DNA of 64,000 bases from Polaribacter haliotis (GTDB lineage: Bacteria > Bacteroidota > Bacteroidia > Flavobacteriales > Flavobacteriaceae): NCBI RefSeq assembly GCF_014784055.1, contig NZ_CP061813.1:1203501-1267500 (forward strand), read 5' to 3'. Position numbers and translations under genes: made by a program. Under the pieces are notes generated by a model, which worked only from the letters and a program-made list of their open reading frames with translations, searched no databases and had not been told where the DNA came from. This document shows positions 53,933 to 63,740 of this stretch, in pieces (position 1 is the stretch's first letter; every line of letters starts with the position of its first letter).

Positions 53933-54044
53933 TTTAATATTTTATTAAAATAATACCCAAAAATGAGAGTTAGACTGTATCCAATCAACCAAAAAAAATA
54001 AGACTTTCTCTCAAGTTCAAGTATCTTCTACTAATTTTTTATTT

Positions 54045-54497
54045 TTATAAACTATCTTTTAATTGGGCGATAAAATTGATTATTTCATTCGTTTCTTCGC
54101 TTGAGAACTTTGCATCTTTATGAATTAACGTGTAAGAATTTAATGGCATTTCTCCGCTTTCTATTTGTTTAATAATTGATTGTAATTTGCTGGCTTTTCT
54201 TCTGCTTGACAACGAACCCCATTCACTAAAATTCAATTCTGCTTTTCCGTTTTTAACATGATTTTCTAAAAACCAAGCCACTGGCTGTATTTTATTATAC
54301 CAAGGATAGGCAGTATTATTACTGTGGCAATCATAGCAAGAAACTTGCAACTTATCTTGAATTTTTTTTGGCACATTATGAACCAACATAAAATCTGTTT
54401 TTGGCACAATATCACTTTGGTTGCGTTCTGTGGGAATAAATTGAATTCCCAGAAGAACTACCAATGCAACAATTGCTATGATTTTTAGAATTCTCAT
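54045..54497 (-). CDS. Haem-binding domain protein
   Basis: 150 residues: a membrane anchor or signal (4-20), then a haem-binding-type domain with SCYDCHSNNTAYPWYNKIQPVAWFLENHV; the CxxCH motif (Cys54, Cys57, His58) is the covalent c-type haem site. It probably transfers electrons or senses redox state in the periplasm next to the multicopper oxidase. It follows the DUF3347 gene directly. Confidence 0.83.
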   Translation of the reverse strand: MRILKIIAIVALVVLLGIQFIPTERNQSDIVPKTDFMLVHNVPKKIQDKLQVSCYDCHSNNTAYPWYNKIQPVAWFLENHVKNGKAELNFSEWGSLSSRRKASKLQSIIKQIESGEMPLNSYTLIHKDAKFSSEETNEIINFIAQLKDSL

Positions 54498-55112
54498 CTA
54501 GTTAAATTCTCTTTGCACTTTTCCGCATTTAAGCATTTTACTACCATAATAAGGGTTACGTACTTCTTTATTCATACTTAACCAAGCACTTCCTTTGTCA
54601 TACATTGGGCAATATTGCTCATATAATTTATTAGAAGCACCAGTTATAGCAACCATATCTATAATGTCTTTACTTAAAACCTTAAAGTGTTCTCTTTGAT
54701 GTGCTATTGGGCTTTTTGAAATATGCTCTGCGTGTTCTTTAGCATCAATAATAATATCTTTTAATTCTAATTTTTGAGCATCCGTATATTTAGAAACATC
54801 AAAATTGCTTAAACTTTTTTCTAATGAAGCACCCAATTCTTTTGCTTTTGATTCATCATCTGCAACTAAAGCATCTTTTAAATTGAAATAAGCGGTTAAA
54901 ATTGCTTCGGATTCGATGTTTTCTTTTTGATTCACTGAAATTACGGTTTCTTTTTTATCCTTACTATGATGACCATCATTAGCATTGTGATTCATTTCTG
55001 AATGATTTACTTCATTTTTACTTTGTTCTTTCTTGTTGTTTTTACAAGAAATTGCTGTAAATGTTATTAATACAAGTGCTAAAATTGCTGTTGTTGTTTT
55101 TACTGTTTTCAT
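54498..55112 (-). CDS. DUF3347 lipoprotein
   Basis: 204 residues from the ATG at 55112; a longer frame reaching 55259 overlaps the upstream oxidase gene, so its extra part is not used. Lipobox Cys23 in TAISCKN, then a His/Asn-rich segment ([15 protein letters not shown]) that may bind metal, then DUF3347 with helices (about 70-150) and the [26 protein letters not shown] ending. The same ending is found in the adaptor at 45548, so both may share a metal-binding task. It follows the oxidase by 44 bases. Confidence 0.86.
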   Translation of the reverse strand: MKTVKTTTAILALVLITFTAISCKNNKKEQSKNEVNHSEMNHNANDGHHSKDKKETVISVNQKENIESEAILTAYFNLKDALVADDESKAKELGASLEKSLSNFDVSKYTDAQKLELKDIIIDAKEHAEHISKSPIAHQREHFKVLSKDIIDMVAITGASNKLYEQYCPMYDKGSAWLSMNKEVRNPYYGSKMLKCGKVQREFN

Positions 55113-55156
55113 TTTATTTGTTTTTAATTTTATATTTGATTTACTACTATTCATTC

Positions 55157-57589
55157 TTAAAATCTTACTGACAATCCACCTCCACCGCCAAAACGATTGT
55201 CGTAACTCGCCATTAAAGAGAAATTTCTTGATAGCATATATTCTGCTCCTGCGCTCCAAACTGTTTCTGAAGTAAAGTCTTTATTCATTGGTAAAGTGTC
55301 CACAAAGCCTAAATCTATTTGATATTCATAATAACCGAAAACAGATAGTTTAGGGAATATCATTATACTTCTTCCTAATCCAATTCTTGGTCTTAATTTA
55401 TTATCTACTCTAACATCTAAATTGAATAAGTAAGGTGTTAAATAACGAAGACCAACAACTGCTGTAGTATTTAATTTATCTAAACTACCACGTGTTTCAT
55501 TTTCTATATTTACCCCACCAAATACTCTTAAATAATCGTGTAGATAGCGTACATAAGTAAATTCTCCTTCCAAATTTTTGTTCCATCCGTATTCGAAAGA
55601 TGCATTAAATTGATTTCTTAAATTAGATGTTGTTAAGTTAATTGCTGTGTTATTTGAAGCAATATCTGCCAATCCCCAAGAATACCATTTATCTGTTTCT
55701 GCGATAATTTTTGAAGCTGGAAATTCATCCATTCGTGGGTCTCTTGGCGTGTCATAAGACATTACTCTTGCCATACCACCCATCATATGGTAAAGAATAT
55801 GGCAGTGGAAAAACCAGTCGCCAGCTTCATCTCCATTATTTCCATAAAACTCTAAAGTTACTTTTTGCATTGGTGGCACATTTACTGTATGCTTTAATGG
55901 TGAATAGTCTCCATTTTCATTTAATACTCTAAAAAAGTGACCGTGTAAATGCATTGGATGGTGCATCATTGTAAGGTTATTCAACGTAATTCTTGTTACC
56001 TCTTTATTATTTATTTTGATATTATCAGCTTCAGATAACGGAACACCATTCATACTCCAGATATAACGATTCATATTTCCTGTAAGGTTCAATAGAACTT
56101 CTTTTACAGGAACATTTTTATCGTAGTTGGTTTTCTCTGGCGACTTCAAATAATCGTAATTATATTCAGCAAATAAATCCATTCCTTCCATTTTCATTGC
56201 TGGCATAGTATTCTCTTTTTTCATACCCATTCCTCTCATATTAGAATGGTTCATTTTACTCATTGCTATAGTATCTTTTGGTTTGTTCATTTCCATCCCA
56301 GACATCTTTGAATGATCCATCTTCATCCCTTCCATTTTAGAGTGATCCATTGGCATAGTATCTTTAGGCATCTCCATTTTCATTTCAGGCATAGTCTTAT
56401 CTTTCTTCATATTCATTCCTTTCATTTTATCCATCTGCATCCCATATTCATCTTTCATTTTAAATCGTTCATCTTTATTTGGATGATATTTTAATGCGTG
56501 TGCACCCATTTTCATATCCATTTTAGCCATTTTCATCATCATTCCAATTTTGTCTGGCTTCGGAATTTCTTGTGCTTTTAAAACTTTACCAGTACCCAAA
56601 AATGCGGATGCTGTTCCAGAACCATCTTGTGCTGTAATTCTGAATTCTATTTTTCCTTCTTCTGGAATAGTTACTATAAAATCATAAGCTTCTGCTATAC
56701 CTATAAAAGTTTTATTCTTTTTAATAGGTACTACATCAAGGCCATCCGCCGAAACTAATAATGGATCTCCACCACCAAAAGTCATCCAAAAAGAAGTTGA
56801 AGCACCACCATCAATAATTCGTAATCTTACTTTTTCGCCCTGTTTAAATTCTGGATACTCAATGCTTTCTTCCCCATTAATTAAAAATGCTGGATAATAG
56901 ACATCTGCAATATCTGCACCTTCCATACGTTGTCTCCAAAAATTAAGTTGTGCACCAAATGCACCACGAGCAATTACTTTGTTCAGCGGAGTAGCTGTTC
57001 CTTTTTTAACACCATACCATTCGTTTCCTCTTTTCAAATTTCGAAGCACGCTCATTGGTTTTTCATTTGTCCAATCTGATAGCATCAAGACTAACTCTTT
57101 GTCATAGTCTAAGACTTTTTCTTTGGGCTGAATAACAATGGAACCATAAACACCACTTTGCTCTTGTAACATTGTATGCGAGTGATACCAGTACGTTCCT
57201 GATTGTTTGATAGGAAATTCGTATTTCTGTGTATGTCCTGGTTCTATAGGTGGTGTATTTAAGTACGGTACACCGTCGTAAAAATTAGGAAGTAAAAGTC
57301 CGTGCCAATGTACAGAGGTTTCTACACGCATTTCATTTTTTACATAAATAACTGCATATTCTCCTTCTGTAAATTCTAAAGTTGGACCAGGAATTGTTCC
57401 GTTCACAGTCATACCCATAACATCTTTTCCGGCTTTATTTACGGTTGCTTCACGCAAAATTATTGTGTGCTCTTTTACTGGAAGGTTATTTATATTACCT
57501 TCTGTTGCACGTTTCTCTTGTGCAAAAACAACTGTAGTTAAAGCAATAAGAAAAATTGTAATTATTTTAGTTTTCATTTTAGTTTTCAT
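55157..57589 (-). CDS. copA: Multicopper oxidase fused to CopB-like outer-membrane barrel
   Basis: 810 residues from the ATG at 57589 (the TTG at 57604 lies in the promoter box). Signal peptide, then three cupredoxin domains (about 30-610) with copper ligands [19 protein letters not shown] and [12 protein letters not shown], and a Met/His-rich insert (about 345-475: [14 protein letters not shown] repeats). From about 625 the sequence turns into a beta-rich domain ([44 protein letters not shown], ending SVRF) like the CopB/PcoB barrel. It oxidises Cu(I) and the barrel may bind copper at the outer membrane. PcoA/CopA and PcoB/CopB are normally two proteins, so this is a fusion. Confidence 0.9.
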   Translation of the reverse strand: MKTKMKTKIITIFLIALTTVVFAQEKRATEGNINNLPVKEHTIILREATVNKAGKDVMGMTVNGTIPGPTLEFTEGEYAVIYVKNEMRVETSVHWHGLLLPNFYDGVPYLNTPPIEPGHTQKYEFPIKQSGTYWYHSHTMLQEQSGVYGSIVIQPKEKVLDYDKELVLMLSDWTNEKPMSVLRNLKRGNEWYGVKKGTATPLNKVIARGAFGAQLNFWRQRMEGADIADVYYPAFLINGEESIEYPEFKQGEKVRLRIIDGGASTSFWMTFGGGDPLLVSADGLDVVPIKKNKTFIGIAEAYDFIVTIPEEGKIEFRITAQDGSGTASAFLGTGKVLKAQEIPKPDKIGMMMKMAKMDMKMGAHALKYHPNKDERFKMKDEYGMQMDKMKGMNMKKDKTMPEMKMEMPKDTMPMDHSKMEGMKMDHSKMSGMEMNKPKDTIAMSKMNHSNMRGMGMKKENTMPAMKMEGMDLFAEYNYDYLKSPEKTNYDKNVPVKEVLLNLTGNMNRYIWSMNGVPLSEADNIKINNKEVTRITLNNLTMMHHPMHLHGHFFRVLNENGDYSPLKHTVNVPPMQKVTLEFYGNNGDEAGDWFFHCHILYHMMGGMARVMSYDTPRDPRMDEFPASKIIAETDKWYSWGLADIASNNTAINLTTSNLRNQFNASFEYGWNKNLEGEFTYVRYLHDYLRVFGGVNIENETRGSLDKLNTTAVVGLRYLTPYLFNLDVRVDNKLRPRIGLGRSIMIFPKLSVFGYYEYQIDLGFVDTLPMNKDFTSETVWSAGAEYMLSRNFSLMASYDNRFGGGGGLSVRF

Positions 57590-57601
57590 TTTATAAGTAA
57601 T

Positions 57602-57609
57602 CAAAGTTA
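57602..57609 (-). promoter_or_regulatory. Promoter -7 box of the copper operon
   Basis: TAACTTTG (minus strand, 57609-57602) matches TAnnTTTG exactly and is 12 bases before the ATG at 57589. It implies that the long operon has its own promoter, apart from the cusA unit. Confidence 0.6.
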
Positions 57610-57651
57610 CTACAGAACAAAAAGGTGTTTTATTCTAATTATGGTTTATGT

Positions 57652-58209
57652 TTATACAATTTGGTCTAAAGATTTTCTATACCAAGTTTGTGATTTTTTA
57701 TAAGCTGTCATAGTAATTCCAGTGCTATTTTTAAATTGTTTTGCCAAATGACTGCTATTTTTATAATTTAAACTGTATGCTATTTCAGAGAAATTCAATT
57801 GGTTTAACTGTATGTATTCTTTTACTTTTTCAATTTTAAGGTCTATAAAATATTTTTCAAGTGTTATGCCTTCAGATTTACTAAAAGACTTACTCAATAA
57901 AGAATAGGTTTTCCCCAATTCATTTGCTAATTCAGAAAGTATATAATCTGTATCATTTATATCTATATGCTTAATAAGTGCAATTTTAATTTTTTCAATC
58001 AGTTCTACAGAAGTTTCTTTTATAAGTTCAAAACCTTCTTTCTTTAAAGCTTCTTCAAGTTTGATAAAATTGTTGTTTATATTTTCTTCAACTACCACTT
58101 TACCAAGTTCTAAAGTTATAACCTGAAACCCTTCATTATTAAGTGTTTGTCTAACAACTGTTTTACAACGATTACAAACCATATTTTTTATATTTAATGT
58201 TTGCATCAT
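57652..58209 (-). CDS. HMA-like sensor fused to AraC-type regulator
   Basis: 185 residues. The first 65 residues look like a heavy-metal-associated domain (NMVCNRC, Cys12 and Cys15, then a beta strand VVVEENI); residues 75-180 form an AraC-type HTH with SLLSKSFSKSEG, FSEIAYSLNYKNSSHLAKQFKNSTGIT as the second helix-turn-helix. A metal-binding domain with a DNA-binding domain suggests a direct Cu(I) sensor. It is 2 bases after the CusC-like gene, and probably regulates the copper units at 57.6 kb and 63.7 kb. Two tandem ATG codons begin it. Confidence 0.82.
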   Translation of the reverse strand: MMQTLNIKNMVCNRCKTVVRQTLNNEGFQVITLELGKVVVEENINNNFIKLEEALKKEGFELIKETSVELIEKIKIALIKHIDINDTDYILSELANELGKTYSLLSKSFSKSEGITLEKYFIDLKIEKVKEYIQLNQLNFSEIAYSLNYKNSSHLAKQFKNSTGITMTAYKKSQTWYRKSLDQIV

Positions 58210-58210
58210 C

Positions 58211-59428
58211 TTAATTTGTTAAATAATTAATAATTGTCGATTGTATGTAATACTTTCTAATAGACTCTACTTGATTTAGTTGAAACTTTAATTGCAATTC
58301 CTGAATGTCTAAAACATCATTGAAATCTATTTTTCCTGTTTCGTAGCTCTTCATTAGAATGTCCTGAGCATTTTTTGCTTGTTTTAAATTTTTTGATTGT
58401 GTTTTGTAACTAATACGAGCTGAAACTCTATTATTAACAGCTTTATCTAAACGAGTTATAAGTTTATTAAGACGTTCTTGCTTTTGTGATAATATCTCTT
58501 CCTGTTGTAATAGATTTTGTTTTGTTTTCGATTTGTATTTGTTGTTGAATATTGGAATTGATATAGACACCATTGGCATTATAATATCCTTACCATTGTC
58601 GCCAAAATCTAAATTTGGGCGTTTTTCTACATTTATATAATCTAATCCAAAACCAATCATTGGACTGCTCTCTTTTTGGTTTAACAATTCAGATTGTTCT
58701 ACAGAATAATAAAGCTTATCGAATTTTAATAACTCTGGATGTAACTCCAAAACTTTCGAATTATCCTCAAAAGATTCTGAAGGAATTATTAACTCATTAA
58801 TAACAGTAACTTTTACTGCTTTCTCACGATTTAAGAGTTTGTTAAAAACAGTCTGTTCTGCAATAAATTGTTGAATCAAAACATCTAGTAATTGCTGCAA
58901 TTCGTTTTGACGCATTTGTAATCTTAAAACATCAACTACAGAAGCATTACCAACTTCAACCGATGTTAAAGCTAATGTTTCGTAGGTTTTTAATAATTCT
59001 ATATTTTCTATCAATACTTTTTGTTTCGCTTTGTTAGCATACAAATTGTAATACGATTGTGATACAGAAGTCATTAATTTGCGCTTTGCAATTACAATAT
59101 CTTCATACTTTGCTTTGGCTAATGAACCTACATAATTCTCACGAGCAGCAATCGTGTTAAACCAAGGTATCATTTGCTTTGCAGATACCTTAAAGCGTTG
59201 AGCACCTGTTCTTGTTTCTGGTTCACTCACAAAATAACCTACACCAAATTCAGTATTCGGAATTGTATTCACTTCATTTATTTTTTCTGAAGCAATTTTA
59301 TACCTCAATTCAAATTTTTGAATTTCTGGATTATTGGCCAATGCTACTTCTATAAGGCTTTCTAACTGTTGTGCTTTTACAGACACAGAAACAAATAGAA
59401 CGAATATTAAAATTTTTATATGTTTCAT
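58211..59428 (-). CDS. cusC: TolC-family outer-membrane channel (CusC-like)
   Basis: 405 residues with signal peptide (about 1-19). Two long coiled-coil repeats typical of outer-membrane efflux proteins (about 25-215 and 220-405), with NPEIQKFELRYKIASEKI at the start and DVLDIQELQLKFQLNQVESI at the end. No N-terminal lipid Cys. It forms the outer exit of the CusA pump encoded directly upstream with a 4-base overlap (ATGA). Confidence 0.9.
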   Translation of the reverse strand: MKHIKILIFVLFVSVSVKAQQLESLIEVALANNPEIQKFELRYKIASEKINEVNTIPNTEFGVGYFVSEPETRTGAQRFKVSAKQMIPWFNTIAARENYVGSLAKAKYEDIVIAKRKLMTSVSQSYYNLYANKAKQKVLIENIELLKTYETLALTSVEVGNASVVDVLRLQMRQNELQQLLDVLIQQFIAEQTVFNKLLNREKAVKVTVINELIIPSESFEDNSKVLELHPELLKFDKLYYSVEQSELLNQKESSPMIGFGLDYINVEKRPNLDFGDNGKDIIMPMVSISIPIFNNKYKSKTKQNLLQQEEILSQKQERLNKLITRLDKAVNNRVSARISYKTQSKNLKQAKNAQDILMKSYETGKIDFNDVLDIQELQLKFQLNQVESIRKYYIQSTIINYLTN

Positions 59429-62400
59429 TTTGCTGATTTTTTAAGTTGAATTTCAGCTTTCCAGCTGTATAGTACAGGAACAACAAATAAGGTAATTAGA
59501 GCAATTAACATTCCTCCAAAACTTGGAATAGCCATAGGAATCATAATATCACTACCACGACCTGTTGAGGTTAAAACGGGTAATAATGCTAAGATTGTTG
59601 TAGCTGTAGTCATCAAACAAGGTCTGATTCTTTTTTCTCCAGCTTCTACAATAGATGCTCTAATTTCTTTTTTGTTTTTAGGTGTATCTCTATCAAAAAT
59701 TTGAGTTAGGTATGTTGCCATTACAACACCATCATCCGTAGCAATACCAAACAGGGCTATAAAACCTACCCAAACGGCTACACTCAAATTAATTGGGTGC
59801 ATTTGGAATAGTTCTCGTAGATTCTCACCAAAAAAATTAAAGTTTAAAAACCAACCTTGACCATATAGCCATATCATTATAAAACCACCTGCAAAAGCAA
59901 CTGCAATACCTGTAAAAACCATTAAAGATGTTCCTACTGAACGAAACTGGAAATACAAAATCAGAAATATAATTGCTAACGCAAGAGGAACAACTACAGA
60001 CAATGTTTCTTCTGCTCTTAATTGATTTTCATAGGTTCCTGTGAATTTGTAGTTAATACCTTTTGGTACAATTAGCTCACCATTATCTATTTTTTCTTGA
60101 ATTAGTGCTTGTGCATTTTCTACTACGTTTACCTCTGCAAAACCATCTAACTTGTCAAATAAAACATAACCTACCAAAAAAGTATCTTCACTTTTAATTA
60201 CTTGTGGTCCTTGTTCATATCTAATAGTAGCAACTTCACTTAATGGAATAGAACTTCCTTTTGCAACAGGTATGTAAATTTGTTTTAAATCTTCCGGATT
60301 GCCACGTAATTCTCTAGGATATCGAACACGAATACCATAACGTTCTCTACCTTCAACAGTTTGGGTTAATACCATACCACCAACAGCTACTTTAAGAACG
60401 TTTTGGACTTCTTCAATAGTAATACCATAACGTGCTATTTTCTCTCTATCTATATCAATCAATAAATAAGGTTTACCAACAATACGATCTGCAAAAACGG
60501 CTTCTTGTTTAACACCTTCAGCTTGCTTTAAAATATCTTCCAATTGAATGCCAAAATCTTCAATTTGTTTTAAATCTTGCCCTTTTACTTTTATCCCCAT
60601 TGGTGCACGCATACCAGTTTGTAACATTACCAAACGTGTTTCAATAGGTTGTAATTTTGGAGCAGAAGTAACACCAGGAAGTTTTGTTACTCTAACAATT
60701 TCTTTCCAAATATCATCAGGTGATTCAATTTTTGGACGCCAGTTTCTATAAAATTCCCCATCATTATCTTCAACTAATTGAGAGCTTTTAATACTACTGA
60801 AAGTAGTATTCTCAGAATTGTTTGGGTTTGCTATGAATTGACCATTTTTTAAAGCGAATAAACCTTCTTCATTTACTTTATATCGTTGTCTTTTTCCGTT
60901 CTCATTCAATGCGTATTCTGATTTGTATTGAATAACGTTTTCATACATTGATAATGGAGCAGGGTCTAAAGCAGATTCTGTTCTACCCGATTTACCAACA
61001 ACGGTTTTTATTTCTGGAATAGTTGCAACAGCCATATCTAATTGTTGCAATACTCTTTTATTCTCTTCAACACCAGAATGAGGCATTGAAGTTGGCATTA
61101 AAAGAAATGAACCTTCATTTAATGATGGCATAAATTCTTTACCTGTATTTTTCATAATGAAAACACCTGCAATTACGATAGCAGTAGGAACAGATAAGAA
61201 TAATAATTTATGATCTAAACACCACTTTAAAATACGGGTATAAAACTTTATGAATAATGAGAAAAGACCTAGTAAACCAAAACAAATAATACTTACAAAA
61301 ATGAGGTTCCAAAAGATACTTTTATCAACTCCTAATGGTCTCCAATATTCAGCTAATAGAATTACAATTGCTGAAACAGAAATAATGATGTTTGCAAGGT
61401 TAGCATTCTTCTCATTTATTTTTTCTTGAAGTTTTAATACTCCAGTAACTCCAAAACTTATTAAAATTACACCTAACCAATATCCATAGAATAGAGCTAT
61501 AAAACCGACAATAATTAGGGCGCTATTTACTACATAATTAAAACTCTTTTTTAGAGTCTTCTTTCTGAATAAAAATGCTGCAAAAGGTGGAATTAAAAAT
61601 AGGGCAACAATTATTGAAGCCGTTAAAGCAAAGGTTTTTGTGAAAGCTAAGGGTCTAAATAATTTACCTTCTGATCCAATCATTGTAAATACAGGAATAA
61701 AACTGATAATGGTTGTCATTACTGCAGTAATAATTGCACCAGAAACTTCTGCGGTTGCATTATAAACAACTGTATTTATGGGTAGTGTGCCATCATCTTC
61801 ATCTAGGTGACGAATAATATTTTCTGAAAGTATGACGCCGACATCAACCATCGTTCCAATAGCAATTGCAATACCTGAAAGTGCTACAATATTTGCATCT
61901 ACATTAAAAAGTTTCATCGCAATAAATACCATTAACACAGCAACAGGAAGTAGGCCAGATATTAGAATTGAAGCTCGAAGATTAAAAACCATAATCATAA
62001 TCACCAAAATTGTTATTAGAATTTCTAATGTTAAAGCTTCGTTTAACGTTCCTAAGGTTTCTTGGATAAGTTCTGTTCTATCATAAAATGGAACAATAGT
62101 TACTTGTGAGGTTCTACCATCTGCTAAAACTTTGGAGGGTAAACCTGCACTTAATTCGTTAATTTTTTCTTTAACGTTATTAATAACTTCCATAGGATTT
62201 GCCCCATACCTTGCTACTACAACAGCACCAACAACCTCAGCACCTTCCTTGTCTAATAATCCTCTCCGAGTTGCTGGACCTAAAGAAACTTTTCCTATAT
62301 CTTTAATTTTTATAGCTGTAAAGTTTTCGGAAGTTACTACTGCATTTTCAATATCTGAGATTGATTTGACATAGCCTAAACCACGAACTAAATATTCAGC

Positions 62401-63132
62401 TTGATTGATTTCTAAAGTTTGAGCACCTATATCCTTATTACTTTGTTTTACAGCTTTTACCACTTGACTTAAAGTAATATTATACTGTCTCATTAATTCT
62501 GGATTGACATCCACTTGATACTCCTTTACATACCCACCAATAGAAGCTACTTCAGAAACTCCACTTGCAGATGATAAAGCATATTTTACATAGTAGTCTT
62601 GAATACTACGTAACTCTTGTAAATCCCAACCACCAGTAACATTTCCTTTTTCATCACGACCCTCCAAGGTGTACCAAAATATTTGACCTAAACCTGTTGC
62701 ATCTGGACCCAAAGCAGGGTTTACACCTTCGGGTAATAATCCGCTAGGTAATGAATTTAGTTTTTCTAGAATTCGGCTTCTACTCCAGTAAAACTCAATA
62801 TCTTCTTCAAAAATGATGTAGATACTAGAGAAGCCAAACATAGAAGAGCTACGTATTGTTTTTACTCCTGGAATACCCAATAAAGAAGTTGTTAAGGGAT
62901 AGGTAATTTGGTCTTCAATATCTTGAGGTGAACGACCATCCCATTTGGTAAATACTATTTGTTGATTTTCGCCAATATCGGGAATTGCATCAACAGCAAC
63001 AGGATCACTTGGTAAAATTCCGGTCTCCCAATTAAAAGGCGCATTTACAGTTCCCCATCCTATAAATAGGAAAAGTAATAGAACTGCTACTAGTTTATTT
63101 TCTATTAAAAATTTTATACTTTTATTTATCAT
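59425..63132 (-). CDS. cusA: CusA-type heavy-metal RND pump
   Basis: 1235 residues from the ATG at 63132 (an upstream TTG at 63150 is less likely). Twelve membrane helices, with VDAIPDIGENQQIVFTKW near the start, SGIAIAIGTMVDVGVILSENI in helix 4, and a long periplasmic region with NWRPKIESPDDIWKE and Met residues LVMLQTGMRAPMG. Long HME members of this type (about 1240 residues) export Cu(I)/Ag(I). Its other helper genes are CusC, downstream, and the adaptor at 45548. Unlike the pump at 40236 it has no fused channel. Confidence 0.92.
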   Translation of the reverse strand: MINKSIKFLIENKLVAVLLLFLFIGWGTVNAPFNWETGILPSDPVAVDAIPDIGENQQIVFTKWDGRSPQDIEDQITYPLTTSLLGIPGVKTIRSSSMFGFSSIYIIFEEDIEFYWSRSRILEKLNSLPSGLLPEGVNPALGPDATGLGQIFWYTLEGRDEKGNVTGGWDLQELRSIQDYYVKYALSSASGVSEVASIGGYVKEYQVDVNPELMRQYNITLSQVVKAVKQSNKDIGAQTLEINQAEYLVRGLGYVKSISDIENAVVTSENFTAIKIKDIGKVSLGPATRRGLLDKEGAEVVGAVVVARYGANPMEVINNVKEKINELSAGLPSKVLADGRTSQVTIVPFYDRTELIQETLGTLNEALTLEILITILVIMIMVFNLRASILISGLLPVAVLMVFIAMKLFNVDANIVALSGIAIAIGTMVDVGVILSENIIRHLDEDDGTLPINTVVYNATAEVSGAIITAVMTTIISFIPVFTMIGSEGKLFRPLAFTKTFALTASIIVALFLIPPFAAFLFRKKTLKKSFNYVVNSALIIVGFIALFYGYWLGVILISFGVTGVLKLQEKINEKNANLANIIISVSAIVILLAEYWRPLGVDKSIFWNLIFVSIICFGLLGLFSLFIKFYTRILKWCLDHKLLFLSVPTAIVIAGVFIMKNTGKEFMPSLNEGSFLLMPTSMPHSGVEENKRVLQQLDMAVATIPEIKTVVGKSGRTESALDPAPLSMYENVIQYKSEYALNENGKRQRYKVNEEGLFALKNGQFIANPNNSENTTFSSIKSSQLVEDNDGEFYRNWRPKIESPDDIWKEIVRVTKLPGVTSAPKLQPIETRLVMLQTGMRAPMGIKVKGQDLKQIEDFGIQLEDILKQAEGVKQEAVFADRIVGKPYLLIDIDREKIARYGITIEEVQNVLKVAVGGMVLTQTVEGRERYGIRVRYPRELRGNPEDLKQIYIPVAKGSSIPLSEVATIRYEQGPQVIKSEDTFLVGYVLFDKLDGFAEVNVVENAQALIQEKIDNGELIVPKGINYKFTGTYENQLRAEETLSVVVPLALAIIFLILYFQFRSVGTSLMVFTGIAVAFAGGFIMIWLYGQGWFLNFNFFGENLRELFQMHPINLSVAVWVGFIALFGIATDDGVVMATYLTQIFDRDTPKNKKEIRASIVEAGEKRIRPCLMTTATTILALLPVLTSTGRGSDIMIPMAIPSFGGMLIALITLFVVPVLYSWKAEIQLKKSAK

Positions 63133-63159
63133 TTTTTGATAATTAAACAATTAGACTAT

Positions 63160-63178
63160 GGTGTTTAAAAAAAACACC
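63160..63178. repeat. Hairpin in the cusA leader
   Basis: GGTGTTT (63160-63166) pairs with AAACACC (63172-63178) around five A, 28 bases before the cusA ATG. It may affect translation of the pump. Confidence 0.35.
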
Positions 63179-63192
63179 GAATACAGCAAATT

Positions 63193-63219
63193 ATCCTTAT
63201 AACTATGCAGTTATAGGAT
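63193..63219. repeat. Inverted repeat upstream of cusA
   Basis: ATCCTTATAACT (63193-63204) pairs with AGTTATAGGAT (63209-63219) with one unpaired T around ATGC. It lies between the HYC_CC_PP gene and cusA and could be an operator or an RNA hairpin. Confidence 0.45.
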
Positions 63220-63241
63220 AAAACGGTCTATTGTTTAAAAA

Positions 63242-63658
63242 TCAAATTAAATAACTCTCGTCAATCTTGTAGATATGATTCGTGACGATGGGTGGGACGT
63301 ATTCTTGAAAAGAAGATACATTTTTATCTAAACCTTCAAATAGATTTACATAAGAATAAATGAATGAAGCAATAAATACTTTTTGCTCAAAAGAAATTTT
63401 ATCAAATTGAATTTGAACTTCATCTTGTCCATCAATTAAAATTTGTTCATCATTGCAACAGTTTTCTTTTATTACAGAACAACCCTCAACAGTAGAAGCG
63501 AGGTCCATTTCCATACCACAGGTTTCAGCTTTGTTAAAAACTGCTGTATCAATAAGAGTATCACCACAATAATGTTTTGTGATTGCAAATGAAGTTGTAG
63601 AAAATAAAACTACAAACGACATTAAAATAGCTAATATTTTATGAGAAAACTCTTTCAT
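63242..63658 (-). CDS. HYC_CC_PP family exported protein
   Basis: 138 residues with signal peptide (about 1-25). The motif triplet that names the family is all present: HYC at 29-31 (TKHYC), CC in ENCCND near 66-69, and PP in YVPPIV near residue 124. Six to seven Cys in all. These proteins occur at the start of copper operons in Bacteroidota and probably bind metal in the periplasm. It is the first gene of the cusA unit; its start codon is 8 bases after the -7 box. Confidence 0.8.
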   Translation of the reverse strand: MKEFSHKILAILMSFVVLFSTTSFAITKHYCGDTLIDTAVFNKAETCGMEMDLASTVEGCSVIKENCCNDEQILIDGQDEVQIQFDKISFEQKVFIASFIYSYVNLFEGLDKNVSSFQEYVPPIVTNHIYKIDESYLI

Positions 63659-63666
63659 TCGTACTG

Positions 63667-63674
63667 CAAAGGTA
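63667..63674 (-). promoter_or_regulatory. Promoter -7 box of the HYC_CC_PP/cusA unit
   Basis: TACCTTTG (minus strand, 63674-63667) is an exact TAnnTTTG match, 8 bases before the ATG at 63658, so the leader is very short or absent. No clear -33 was found. Confidence 0.6.
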
Positions 63675-63740
63675 CAATAATGAAATAAAAAAGATTAAAT
63701 TTTATGTTAAAAAAAAGAACAACTCACTTTGTTTGACTAT

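Noticed and set aside
55113..55259. N-terminal extension of the DUF3347 lipoprotein
   Set aside because: It overlaps the end of the oxidase gene and would hide the lipoprotein signal; the ATG at 55112 gives a proper lipobox.
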